From contig NZ_JACJTU010000024.1 of assembly GCF_014698835.1 (NCBI RefSeq), positions 62,001 to 126,000 of the forward strand: 64,000 nucleotides of DNA, read 5' to 3'. The notes under the pieces were generated by a model. It was given only the letters and a program-made list of their open reading frames with translations. It was not told where the DNA came from and did not search any database. The position numbers and the translations under genes were made by a program. Of this stretch, positions 26,273 to 36,001 are shown one piece after another. The DNA comes from Nostoc paludosum FACHB-159. Lineage in GTDB: Bacteria; Cyanobacteriota; Cyanobacteriia; Cyanobacteriales; Nostocaceae. The first letter of the stretch is position 1. The number at the start of each line of letters is the position of its first letter.

Positions 26273-26491
26273 CTATTCTTCATCCCAAGCTTCTACAGCT
26301 AGCAGTTCGCTGATTGGGTCTTGCATACTAAAGCCAAAGTCTAGGAGTTCTTGCTTCCAGTGCTGCCATTCATTGCCGTAGAGCAAAGCGATTTTCCAGA
26401 TACTATCGCTTGGCTTGATGATATTCGATTCTATGAGTGATTGCACGTTACGCTGCAATTTCACCATTGGGTGAATTACTTGCTGAGTCAT
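26273..26491 (-). CDS. Small conserved cyanobacterial protein (DUF4327-like)
   Basis: 72 residues, ATG start, acidic C-terminus (LLAVEAWDEE). The sequence MTQQVIHPMVKLQRNVQSLI with WKIALLYGNEWQHWKQELLD resembles the short DUF4327 family confined to cyanobacteria, of unknown function. No signal peptide or membrane segment; probably helical and cytoplasmic. It converges on the kinase gene. Confidence 0.7.
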   Translation of the reverse strand: MTQQVIHPMVKLQRNVQSLIESNIIKPSDSIWKIALLYGNEWQHWKQELLDFGFSMQDPISELLAVEAWDEE

Positions 26492-27257
26492 AACCTCGAT
26501 TGAATTCAGATTTTGTTTGGTAAATGCTTAATTAAAACTGCTTTCCATTCTGCAATTGTTGCCGGCTCGTAGAGTGGTTTAATTCGGTAAAGCTAGTCTT
26601 AACTTTCTAACTATACCATAACAAACTCTACTCAATTACTGGGAAATTGATTTTTGTACGGTAATCACCACCAGAAGAGTCTAATTGTGCTAAGCACTCC
26701 TTCAACTTCTTGCATAAGTCGGGCAAGGGTTAAGGTATGAGGTGGATAAAGGGTAAGTAGAAGTACTCACCTGGGTGAGGGCAAATGGTAAAAGTGTATT
26801 TCTTTTAGCCACAAAAAATAAGTGTGCTTGTCGAAACAACTATGAAACACGAGCTAATTAGCAACTTTTTGACTGAATGTGAAGTTTGCAATTGAGTAGG
26901 AATGTCTACCCTTTATATTTCTTTAAACGTTATTTACATTATCGCAAACATCTTGAGTTAAGCAAATTTATAGCAAATCTTTATATATTTTTAATCTTTT
27001 GAGCAGAGAATAAAACCTGTAGGATTGCCCTGTTTAGCCATAGGAGAGGGTTTTGGTTTAAAGGTGAGGGGCGAACGCTTGCTTAAATTGTGCGTGCAGC
27101 ATTGGCTTAGCACAGATCTCCTTTAGATTTTGAGTCAGCTTTTGAATTTTGTGTAAAAAATTTATAGCTAAGATGTTAGTTTCTGTTGAGCAGGTGGGTA
27201 TCCTCATAGCGGGAGGCTTGCTGATACCTAAGTATTTACCACAGCAACTATTCAGAC
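26492..27257. other. Long intergenic region
   Basis: 766 bases without a supported gene. Mostly AT-rich, with no tandem heptamers, unlike most spacers in this window. Short open frames (for example 17 codons at about 26840) have no support. It separates the signalling genes from the glycan island and may contain the promoter of the gene at 27258 or an unrecognised small RNA. Confidence 0.4.
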
Positions 27258-27686
27258 ATGGCAGGGAAGGGGGAAGAATACCTAATTGCTCGCAAAAAAC
27301 AGATTGAGCGGCGACAAAGGATTGTAACGATGGTGTCGATGGTGTCGTTTTTTGGTTCTATGGTATTTGCAGCCATTCCGCCAATCCAACAGGCTATTCA
27401 AAGTCCCAAGCCAGTAGCTGCGTCTGTTTCTCCTGAGTCAGCGTTACAACAGCAGGTGAAGGGCTACGAGTTGGTTTTACAACGGGAACCAGAAAACCAA
27501 CTTGCTTTAGAGAAATTGTCTGTGCTGCGGTTGAAATTGAAAGACCCTAAAGGTGCGATGGAACCTTTAGAAAAACTAGTGAAATTGCACCCCGAACGGC
27601 AAGATTACAAAACTGTATTAGCGGAGATTAAGAAGCAAGAAGTCAAGGGCGATCGCAGCACAAATAATCAGCCCAAATCTCCTTAA
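27258..27686 (+). CDS. Membrane-anchored TPR-like protein
   Basis: 142 residues. A basic N-terminus (MAGKGEEYLIARKKQIERRQ) precedes one transmembrane segment (about 23-44). The region from about 65 to 130 looks like one or two tetratricopeptide repeats (LQREPENQLALEKLSVLRLK, DPKGAMEPLEKLVKLHPERQ). It ends in a short polar tail. It lies 45 bases before pseB, on the same strand, but nothing in its sequence shows a role in sugar synthesis, so the neighbourhood may be accidental. Such small TPR proteins often act as assembly or scaffold factors. Confidence 0.75.
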   Translation: MAGKGEEYLIARKKQIERRQRIVTMVSMVSFFGSMVFAAIPPIQQAIQSPKPVAASVSPESALQQQVKGYELVLQREPENQLALEKLSVLRLKLKDPKGAMEPLEKLVKLHPERQDYKTVLAEIKKQEVKGDRSTNNQPKSP

Positions 27687-28721
<1,035 letters not shown>

Positions 28722-28750
28722 TTAATCTTTAGATAATGAAATAAATAAGA

Positions 28751-29557
28751 ATGAAACAAGCAAACTGGAACGAGTATTTATCCTTACAGCATCCTTGGAC
28801 AAAAAGACTAATCGGGATAGAACAATTTTCTAAAAATCGTAATTTAGAACAAATAGAACGTGAATATAACCAAGATAAGTATGGTACTCTGACAGAGTTT
28901 AATTTTACAGATATTGAGCTTTATAAAAGAAAAGAGTTAGAGCTATCTGGTCTAAGCGATAATGACAAAATTTTTATCTCACTTGGTGAACAACTGTTTG
29001 AAACTTATCGGGGTTTAGCTTTTTCTATTTATTATTCAACTATTGCTAATATAATTGCCAACTATAATCCAGAACGTATTTGTGAACTTGGATGTGGTTA
29101 CGGTTATAATTTCTCATATCTTAACAAAATATGTCCAGAAATTTATGGAGGTGAATATTCAAAAAATGCAGTTATATTAGCTAATTCAATAGGACTTAAT
29201 ATTAAAGAGTTTAATTTTTATAATTTAAATGATTATTTAATTATCAGAAAAAAAAGTTTAGTTTTCACATGTCACGGAGTAGAACAACTTCCTAGTGCAA
29301 TTTCCTTTATTTCGGGATTATATGCCAATAAAGAAAATATTGAATTAGTTGTTAATTTTGAGCCAACCTTTTTAACAAATAGGACATCCTTAATCGGTAC
29401 GCTGAGGAATCGATATATTGAATTCAATGACTATAATAGAGATTTGATTACTCTATTAATGGATAGAGATGATATTGATATTCTTGAATACCATCCAGAT
29501 TATATTGGACTTAATCCTCTCCATCCAACAAATATAGTAGTTTGGAGATTTAAATGA
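28751..29557 (+). CDS. SAM-dependent methyltransferase-like protein in the pseudaminic acid run
   Basis: 268 residues. ICELGCGYGYNFSYLNK (about 115-131) is a class I methyltransferase SAM-binding motif, and GGEYSKNAVILANSIGLNIK follows as the second strand. The N-terminal 100 residues and the C-terminal part have no recognised domain. The gene is much more AT-rich than its neighbours, suggesting later acquisition. Its place between pseB and pseC, with gaps of 29 and 9 bases, suggests that it methylates an intermediate or the finished sugar. The acceptor cannot be read from the sequence. Confidence 0.75.
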   Translation: MKQANWNEYLSLQHPWTKRLIGIEQFSKNRNLEQIEREYNQDKYGTLTEFNFTDIELYKRKELELSGLSDNDKIFISLGEQLFETYRGLAFSIYYSTIANIIANYNPERICELGCGYGYNFSYLNKICPEIYGGEYSKNAVILANSIGLNIKEFNFYNLNDYLIIRKKSLVFTCHGVEQLPSAISFISGLYANKENIELVVNFEPTFLTNRTSLIGTLRNRYIEFNDYNRDLITLLMDRDDIDILEYHPDYIGLNPLHPTNIVVWRFK

Positions 29558-29566
29558 AGATTTTAT

Positions 29567-30736
29567 ATGGTTAATTCTTTTATTCCTTATGGGCAACAAA
29601 GTATAAGCAAACAAGATATTGATGCTGTAGTTGAAGTACTAAAATCAGACTGGATTACTCAAGGGCCAGCTATAGATAGATTTGAAAAAGCCGTAGCTGA
29701 ATACTGTGGAGTAAAATATGCCGTAGCAGTTTCTAGTGCTACAGCAGCACTTCATATCGCTTGCCTAGCTGTAAGTTTAGGACACGGAGATAGCCTTTGG
29801 ACATCACCAAATACATTTGTAGCTTCTGCTAATTGCGGATTATACTGTGGTGCCCAGGTTGATTTTATTGATATCGATCCTCACACCTATAACTTAAATA
29901 TCAAAGAGTTAGAACGCAAATTAGCTTGGGCAGACAAGCAAGGTTGTGTACCTAAAGTCTTAGTACCTGTGCATTTTGCAGGTCAATCCTGTGAAATGAA
30001 GGAAATAGCAGCTTTATCTGAGCATTATGGTTTTAAAGTCATCGAAGATGCTTCTCATGCGGTAGGAGGAAAATATCAAGGAGAACCTATTGGCAACTGT
30101 AAATTTTCGGATATAACAGTATTTAGCTTTCATCCAGTTAAGATTATTACAACTGGTGAAGGTGGTATGCTACTGACAAATCAAGAGGAATTGTATCAAA
30201 AGCTAATTCGGCTAAGAAGTCATGGCATTACTCGTAATCCAGATTTGATGCAGGGAGAAACCCACGGAGCTTGGTACTATCAGCAGTTAGAGTTAGGCTT
30301 CAATTATCGAATTACGGACATACAAGCTGCTCTAGGTACTAGCCAATTGCAAAAGCTAGATGAGTTTGTCGAACGCCGTCAGTTTTTAGCTCAACGCTAT
30401 AATCGTTTACTGCAAGAGTTACCGCTAACCCTACCTTGGCAACATTCAGATAGTGAATCTAGTTGGCATCTTTATGTGATTCGCCTGAAGCTAGATAAGA
30501 TTAACAAAACTCATCGGCAGGTATTTGAAGAACTTCGCCAAAAAGGTATTGGTGTAAATTTACACTATATCCCAGTTCCCATACAGCCTTATTACCAACA
30601 ATTAGGATTTAAATTAGGAGACTTTCCCCAAGCTGAGATTTATTACCAGGAAGCTATAAGTATTCCTTTGTATTACGGTCTGGATGAAGAGAGTCAGGAC
30701 AAGGTAATAGCTTCGTTGAAAGAGATTTTGAAATGA
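29567..30736 (+). CDS. pseC: PseC: UDP-4-amino-4,6-dideoxy-N-acetyl-altrosamine transaminase
   Basis: 389 residues, DegT/DnrJ/EryC1/StrS-type PLP enzyme. It should add the C4 amino group to the PseB product. SSATAALHIACLAVS binds the phosphate, Asp161 lies in VIEDASHAVGGKYQG, and Lys192 in SFHPVKIITTGEGG is the PLP lysine. The SPNTFVASANCGLYCGAQVD segment is typical of PseC. Its stop overlaps the start of the next gene (ATGA at 30733-30736), indicating coupling. Confidence 0.93.
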   Translation: MVNSFIPYGQQSISKQDIDAVVEVLKSDWITQGPAIDRFEKAVAEYCGVKYAVAVSSATAALHIACLAVSLGHGDSLWTSPNTFVASANCGLYCGAQVDFIDIDPHTYNLNIKELERKLAWADKQGCVPKVLVPVHFAGQSCEMKEIAALSEHYGFKVIEDASHAVGGKYQGEPIGNCKFSDITVFSFHPVKIITTGEGGMLLTNQEELYQKLIRLRSHGITRNPDLMQGETHGAWYYQQLELGFNYRITDIQAALGTSQLQKLDEFVERRQFLAQRYNRLLQELPLTLPWQHSDSESSWHLYVIRLKLDKINKTHRQVFEELRQKGIGVNLHYIPVPIQPYYQQLGFKLGDFPQAEIYYQEAISIPLYYGLDEESQDKVIASLKEILK

Positions 30737-31464
30737 AAACTATAATTATTGTCCAAGCGAGAATGACTTCTACTCGTTTGCCAGGGAAAGTACTCAAGAG
30801 GGTATTAAATAAACCCTTACTGGAATACCAAATTGAGAGACTACGGCGAGTAAAATTGGCTGATGCAATTGTAATTGCGACTACTACTAATGATACAGAT
30901 CGGCCAATTATTGAACTTTGCGATCGCCTTTTCATTCCATATTTTCGAGGTTCTGAAGAAGATGTGTTAGCTAGATACTATAAGGCTGCTAAAGAACATC
31001 ATGCAGATGTAGTAGTTCGCCTTACCTCTGATTGCCCACTTATCGATCCACAAGTGATTGACAAGGTAATTCAATTTTATCTTGAGGATAAATATGATTA
31101 TGTTTCTAATAGTTTAGAAAGAAGCTATCCACGAGGAATGGATACTGAGGTTTTTTCATTTTTAGCATTAGAGCAGGCGTTTTTAGAAGCAACAGCACAA
31201 CCAGACCGAGAACACGTGACTCCATTTATTTATATGCATCCTGAACGTTATCGATTAGGTAATATAGTTTATTCAGAAAATCAAAATTCACATCGCTGGA
31301 CAGTCGATACAGCAGATGATTTTGAACTGATTAAAAGAATTATTGAAGCCCTTTATCCTGAAATTCCCAATTTCACCTTAGAAGATTGTTTAAATTTGTT
31401 GAGACAGTATCCTGATTGGTCGCTAATTAACGCACACGTAGAACAAAAGAAATATGCTGCATAA
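30733..31464 (+). CDS. SpsF-type cytidylyltransferase in the PseF position
   Basis: 243 residues. The start IIIVQARMTSTRLPGKVLKR is the nucleotide-binding loop of acylneuraminate-cytidylyltransferase relatives, and RLTSDCPLIDPQVIDKV carries the metal-binding Asp. The overall form is the SpsF (COG1861) branch. In pseudaminic acid clusters this gene stands where PseF (CMP-pseudaminic acid synthetase) acts, so activation of the sugar with CTP is inferred from context. A second, related copy is at 35277. It overlaps pseC by four bases and precedes pseG by 17 bases. Confidence 0.85.
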   Translation: MKTIIIVQARMTSTRLPGKVLKRVLNKPLLEYQIERLRRVKLADAIVIATTTNDTDRPIIELCDRLFIPYFRGSEEDVLARYYKAAKEHHADVVVRLTSDCPLIDPQVIDKVIQFYLEDKYDYVSNSLERSYPRGMDTEVFSFLALEQAFLEATAQPDREHVTPFIYMHPERYRLGNIVYSENQNSHRWTVDTADDFELIKRIIEALYPEIPNFTLEDCLNLLRQYPDWSLINAHVEQKKYAA

Positions 31465-31481
31465 CTATTAATTTATTAACA

Positions 31482-32510
31482 ATGAAGTTACTTATCAGAG
31501 TAGATGCATCAACACAAATAGGTACAGGTCATTTAATGCGTTGTCTAGCTTTAGCCCAAGCTTGGCATGATGCAGGGAATCAAGTCATTTTTGTGATGGC
31601 GACGGAAGCACCAGATTTAATAAATCGGTTAAAGTCGGAAGGAATGGAAGTTATCTACCTGCCAATTGAAATTGGTAGTGCTGAAGATGCTAAAGAAACA
31701 GCGAAACTGGCACGTCAGTTTGATGCAAATTGGGTTGTAGTGGATGGTTACCAATTCGGTGCTAGGTATCAAGAAATCATCAAGGAATTTGAGCTAAAAC
31801 TTTTATTCATTGATGATTACGGACACGCAAAACAGTACCATGCGGACATTGTTTTAAATCAAAATATTCACGCTCATGAGGGATTGTACAGTAATCGACA
31901 GCCATATACTGAGCTGTTACTTGGTACAAGCTATAGCCTTTTGCGACGGGAGTTTTGGCAGTGGCAGGGATGGCAGCGATCGCTGCCTTTAATAGCTAAG
32001 AAATTACTAGTTACACTAGGCGGTGCAGATCCAGATAATGTAACTCTCAAGGTAATTGAAGGATTGCAAAAAGTAGAAGTGGAAGGGTTAGAAGCTGTTG
32101 TTGTAGTTGGAGGAAGCAATCCACATTTTGAGCAGTTGCGATCGGCTAGTCAGGAATCTCGCTTTCCTATTCAACTGAAAAGAAATGTAACGAATATGCC
32201 TGAGCTAATGGCTTGGGCTGATGTGGCAGTGACGGCTGGCGGTAGTACTTGTTGGGAGCTGGCTTTTATGGGTTTGCCTAGCCTAATCGTGATTCTGGCA
32301 GATAATCAACAGTCTAGTGCCAAAAAACTGAGTGGCGTGACTGGCAAGAACTTAGGATGGCATGAGGATATTTTAACTAGTGAAATAGCAGCGGCAGCTT
32401 CAGAATTAATAACATCAACTCAGACAAGATTAGAAATGGTCAAACGTGGTCAGGAGTTGGTAGATGGTAAAGGAACAGATAGGGTCTTAATGTGTTTCTA
32501 CAAACAATAG
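31482..32510 (+). CDS. pseG: PseG: UDP-6-deoxy-AltdiNAc hydrolase
   Basis: 342 residues. PseG removes UDP from UDP-2,4-diacetamido-2,4,6-trideoxy-altropyranose. Its GT-B-like fold is visible in the glycine-rich start GTGHLMRCLALAQAW (family GxGHxxRC motif), VVVDGYQFGARYQEIIK, LLVTLGGADPDNVTLKVI and TAGGSTCWELAFMGLPSLIV. Length is typical. It is followed by a 53-base gap to the dioxygenase-like gene. Confidence 0.92.
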   Translation: MKLLIRVDASTQIGTGHLMRCLALAQAWHDAGNQVIFVMATEAPDLINRLKSEGMEVIYLPIEIGSAEDAKETAKLARQFDANWVVVDGYQFGARYQEIIKEFELKLLFIDDYGHAKQYHADIVLNQNIHAHEGLYSNRQPYTELLLGTSYSLLRREFWQWQGWQRSLPLIAKKLLVTLGGADPDNVTLKVIEGLQKVEVEGLEAVVVVGGSNPHFEQLRSASQESRFPIQLKRNVTNMPELMAWADVAVTAGGSTCWELAFMGLPSLIVILADNQQSSAKKLSGVTGKNLGWHEDILTSEIAAAASELITSTQTRLEMVKRGQELVDGKGTDRVLMCFYKQ

Positions 32511-32563
32511 ACAAATATATGATTAATAGTTTATGATGAGCAATTTCTTGCCAATGATAATAT

Positions 32564-33487
32564 ATGAAAATTCAGTATAGCCAACTCAATAAATTTCTTG
32601 AACAAGGTTACTGTTCCCTTGGTGAAATTATAAATCAACAAAAATGTAGAGAACTGTTAGAATTCATCAAACAAACACGAGATTTTGAGCATGGCTTGTT
32701 TATAGAAGAGGAAGATTTTCGTGCTAATCCACAGTATACGGGCGTAAATCCTTGCCCAGGGCGAAATATTTTAGAAGGACTTGATTTAAGTTTTATAGAG
32801 CAAAATCCTGTTCTACAATCTGTACTATCAGAATTGCTAGGTGAGGAATATTCTGTAGTTATCAAAAAAGTTATCTGTGGAGTGCCAAAAAAATGGATTC
32901 CTGACTGGGCTTTATTAGAAATTGATAGGCTACCAGTTCCTAATTTAGGAGCATTTATTAAGCCGCAGTATCGAGATATTACTTATTTTCATGGAATTGA
33001 TTTTCACCAAGATATTATCGATTATAAGAATCGTTTATCAGATTTCATCACTCTTTATATATATTTAGATGATGTTTCTGAATTAGATTCCCCTCTGTTT
33101 ATTATCCCTGGAAGCCACATATTTGGAGCAACAACATTTCCTCATAGCTTAATATCTTGTGGTGATGCTTCAAACTCTTGGTTATATTCAGATAATCGCG
33201 GTAAATCTAAATTTCTACAGTCAAATATTTTAACAGGTACGGCTGGCTCTACTTGGTTTTGGCATTCTTGTTTATTACACGGCACTCAACCAACTAAGCT
33301 CTCTCAATCTCGAATATCTCTACGGTACATAATTGAAAAATCTAGAAGTAGCCCTTCAGTACTTTTAGACTACGTAAATAGTAATCTCGATGGGCCTTTA
33401 TCTCTTGACAATACCAGGAACGATCTGAATGAAAATGGTAAATCAATTTTACGAGGAAATATAATCAATGGGAATGCCAAAACGTGA
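32564..33487 (+). CDS. Phytanoyl-CoA dioxygenase (PhyH)-like protein
   Basis: 307 residues. The Fe(II)/2-oxoglutarate oxygenase pattern is visible: HQD in FHGIDFHQDIIDYKNR (HxD), SPLFIIPGSHIFG as the central beta strand, and a distal His in SCLLHGTQPTKLSQSRISLR with the 2-oxoglutarate-binding Arg. The family hydroxylates or otherwise oxidises small molecules. Within a pseudaminic acid run it could hydroxylate the sugar or an acyl group, but the substrate is unknown. The gene is AT-rich and its last 20 bases overlap pseH. ATG start. Confidence 0.85.
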   Translation: MKIQYSQLNKFLEQGYCSLGEIINQQKCRELLEFIKQTRDFEHGLFIEEEDFRANPQYTGVNPCPGRNILEGLDLSFIEQNPVLQSVLSELLGEEYSVVIKKVICGVPKKWIPDWALLEIDRLPVPNLGAFIKPQYRDITYFHGIDFHQDIIDYKNRLSDFITLYIYLDDVSELDSPLFIIPGSHIFGATTFPHSLISCGDASNSWLYSDNRGKSKFLQSNILTGTAGSTWFWHSCLLHGTQPTKLSQSRISLRYIIEKSRSSPSVLLDYVNSNLDGPLSLDNTRNDLNENGKSILRGNIINGNAKT

Positions 33488-34028
33488 AGAATACAGACTT
33501 AGACCTCTCCAAGAGTCAGATTTAGAACAGTTATTAGAATGGCGGAATTCTGACCGGATTCGTGCCAATATGTACAGCGACCACATTATTACTATGGATG
33601 AACATAGGAAATGGTTTGAAAATAATAGCAAAAATGAAAGTGTAATTTATAAAATCTTTGAATTTCAAGAGCGTCCGGTAGGAGTAGCAAATGTTGTCCA
33701 AATAGATACTCATAATGAAAAATGCTCTTGGGCTTTTTATTTAGGAGATACTAATGTACCTCGTGGTAGCGGAGCAGTGATGGAATTTATTTTTTTAGAA
33801 TATATTTTTGAAGTATTGAAAATCAGAAAATTATGTTGTGAAGTCTTTGCATTCAATGTATCAACTATAAAACTCCATAAAAAATTTGGATTTATAGAAG
33901 AAGGATGTTTTAAGCGACATATATTGAAAAATGATAAATATGAAGATGTTGTCAGTATGGCTTTATTCAGCGATGAATGGATAATCAAAAAATCCCAAAT
34001 TGAAACAATATGTTTTGGCAGTAATTAA
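33468..34028 (+). CDS. pseH: PseH: GNAT-family sugar N-acetyltransferase
   Basis: 186 residues. PseH acetylates the 4-amino group of UDP-4-amino-4,6-dideoxy-AltNAc using acetyl-CoA. The GNAT fold is visible: YRLRPLQESDLEQLLEWRNS at the start, VPRGSGAVMEFIFLEYIFEV around the acetyl-CoA-binding loop, and CCEVFAFNVSTIKLHKKFGF as the later motif. Two close ATGs are possible (33468 and 33474). It overlaps the dioxygenase gene by 20 bases and ends just before pseI, so these genes are translated as a unit. Confidence 0.88.
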   Translation: MGMPKREEYRLRPLQESDLEQLLEWRNSDRIRANMYSDHIITMDEHRKWFENNSKNESVIYKIFEFQERPVGVANVVQIDTHNEKCSWAFYLGDTNVPRGSGAVMEFIFLEYIFEVLKIRKLCCEVFAFNVSTIKLHKKFGFIEEGCFKRHILKNDKYEDVVSMALFSDEWIIKKSQIETICFGSN

Positions 34029-34032
34029 TTAT

Positions 34033-35091
34033 ATGAAAGAAATTCAAATTGATAATAAAAAAATAGGTATTAAGCAAAAGCCTTTTGTGATTGCGGAAAT
34101 GTCTGGCAATCATAACCAATCTTTAGAAAGAGCTTTAGAGATTGTTGAAGCAGCTGCTAAAGCTGGAGTAGATGGACTGAAACTCCAAACTTATACTGCT
34201 GATACGATGACCTTAGATATAAATAATGGTGATTTTTACATTGATTCTCCTAATAGTCTATGGCACGGTAAATCTCTGTATGAACTATATCAGCAAGCTT
34301 ACACACCTTGGGAATGGCACAAACCTATTTTTGAGCGTTGTGAGGAACTAGGAATAGTTGGGTTTAGCACTCCTTTTGATGCTACTGCTGTAGATTTTCT
34401 GGAATCTTTAAATGTACCTTGCTACAAAATTGCTTCATTTGAAAATACCGATTTACCTCTAATTCGCAAAGTTGCCAATACTGGGAAACCGATGATTATT
34501 TCTACTGGTATGGCAACAATTTCTGAGTTAGATGAAACTGTTCGGACAGCGCGAGAAGCTGGATGTCAAGACTTAATATTACTTAAATGTACTAGTAGTT
34601 ATCCTGCTACGCCAGAAAATACTAACCTGCTAACTATTCCTCAAATGCGCGAGTTGTTTAATGTGCAGGTGGGGTTATCAGATCACACAATGGGTATTGG
34701 AGTTGCTGTTGCCAGTGTTGCTTTAGGGGCTACATTAATTGAAAAACACTTTACTCTGTGTCGGGCTGATGGTGGACTCGATTCAGCTTTTTCAATGGAA
34801 CCAGCAGAAATGCAGCAATTGGTAATAGAATCGCAAAAAGCTTGGCAAGCTCTAGGTAGTATAAAATATGGAGCAACTGAGGCTGAAAAAGACTCTTTGG
34901 TTTATCGGCGATCGCTTTACATTACTCAAGATATAAAAGCTGGAGATATCTTGACTCCAGAAAACTTAAGAGCAATACGTCCAGGATTAGGATTACCACC
35001 TAGATTTTTTGATGTTGTTATTGGTAAAGCAGTTAATCAGAATATCAAAAAAGGTACGCCTTTAAACTGGAATCTATTATTAGCTCATTAA
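34033..35091 (+). CDS. pseI: Pseudaminic acid synthase PseI
   Basis: 352 residues from the ATG at 34033; a TTG at 34000 overlaps pseH and is unlikely. PseI condenses the PseG product with phosphoenolpyruvate. NeuB-like barrel: KPFVIAEMSGNHNQSLERAL, AGVDGLKLQTYTADTMTLD, IISTGMATISELDETV and GLSDHTMGIGV, then EKHFTLCRADGGLDSAFS. A C-terminal antifreeze-like (SAF) domain is visible at about 285-352 (YITQDIKAGDILTPENLRAI). The start lies four bases after pseH. Confidence 0.93.
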   Translation: MKEIQIDNKKIGIKQKPFVIAEMSGNHNQSLERALEIVEAAAKAGVDGLKLQTYTADTMTLDINNGDFYIDSPNSLWHGKSLYELYQQAYTPWEWHKPIFERCEELGIVGFSTPFDATAVDFLESLNVPCYKIASFENTDLPLIRKVANTGKPMIISTGMATISELDETVRTAREAGCQDLILLKCTSSYPATPENTNLLTIPQMRELFNVQVGLSDHTMGIGVAVASVALGATLIEKHFTLCRADGGLDSAFSMEPAEMQQLVIESQKAWQALGSIKYGATEAEKDSLVYRRSLYITQDIKAGDILTPENLRAIRPGLGLPPRFFDVVIGKAVNQNIKKGTPLNWNLLLAH

Positions 35092-35276
35092 TAAAATGAT
35101 AGTTTATTTTCAAAGATAGGCAGTTTTGAATTTTGCATTGAGCATTTATTTAGAAAAGTTAGAAGGTTTATTAAGACTATAAGTTTTATATTTAGAAGTA
35201 GATAAATAATAAAGATTTTATAATTAATTGGTTTTCTATCAATAGAAAAATTTTTATTGGAGAAGTAACTAAAACT
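35092..35276 (+). other. AT-rich gap between the two sugar-gene blocks
   Basis: 185 very AT-rich bases. An 8-base stem TTTTCTAT(CA)ATAGAAAA lies at 35232-35249 and could be a weak terminator or a regulatory hairpin. A ribosome binding site (tggagaag near 35258-35265) precedes the GTG start at 35277. It probably holds a second promoter. Confidence 0.5.
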
Positions 35277-35987
35277 GTGAATCGTGTCATTGCCACAATA
35301 GAAGCTCGGATGGGTTCTTCACGCCTTCCTGGTAAAGTCCTTAAGGAAGCTGTGGGTAAACCGATGCTGTTGCTGATGGTTGAACGCGCTCGTCGTGCTC
35401 GTTATATAGATGAAGTGGTAGTTGCGACAACTACTAATGAAAAAGATGAAGCGATCGCATCTTTATGCAGCAAACATAATATTCCTTACTTTCGCGGTTC
35501 AGAAGAAAATGTCTTAGAACGAGTTGTAGAAACTGGACGACACTATCAAGCAGAAGTTAGTGTCCTTTTAACCGGAGATTGCCCGCTAATTGACCCTTAT
35601 GTAATTGATCAGCATATCTGTGCCTTTTTCGCGGCTTACCCCCATGTGGATTACGTTGCTAATTGTGAAGTACGTTCATATCCTCATGGTCTGGATCTCA
35701 TAGTCTTGCCTTGGAAAACATTAGCCGAGACAGTTGATTTTGCCTCCAGTAAACCCTTTCGCGAACACGTTGGTTGGTACATCCGACGACATCCAGAACA
35801 ATATCGGCGCTTAGATATCATTGCTCCTCCAGGCTTAAGCAATCCTTTTTTCCGTATTACCCTTGACTATCAAGAAGATTACGATCGCATCAAAGCCATT
35901 TTTGAAGCACTTTATCCCCAGAACCCGGAATTTACAACAGTAGACATTCTCAACTATGCCCAGCAACAAGGATGGATTGACTCCTAA
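35277..35987 (+). CDS. Second SpsF-type cytidylyltransferase-like protein
   Basis: 236 residues, GTG start with TGGAGAAG upstream. RVIATIEARMGSSRLPGKVL and LTGDCPLIDPYVIDQHI show the same nucleotidyltransferase fold as the protein at 30733, with moderate identity. C-terminal half RSYPHGLDLIVLPWKTLAE and FRITLDYQEDYDRIKAIFEA also match. Two distinct copies within 5 kb suggest two different sugar acceptors. It is followed by the oxidoreductase gene after 14 bases. Confidence 0.85.
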   Translation: MNRVIATIEARMGSSRLPGKVLKEAVGKPMLLLMVERARRARYIDEVVVATTTNEKDEAIASLCSKHNIPYFRGSEENVLERVVETGRHYQAEVSVLLTGDCPLIDPYVIDQHICAFFAAYPHVDYVANCEVRSYPHGLDLIVLPWKTLAETVDFASSKPFREHVGWYIRRHPEQYRRLDIIAPPGLSNPFFRITLDYQEDYDRIKAIFEALYPQNPEFTTVDILNYAQQQGWIDS

Positions 35988-36001
35988 AAGAAATTAAACT
36001 C

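Noticed and set aside
27258-27686. TPR-like protein as part of the pse operon
   Set aside because: Only proximity supports it; no sugar-related domain is present.
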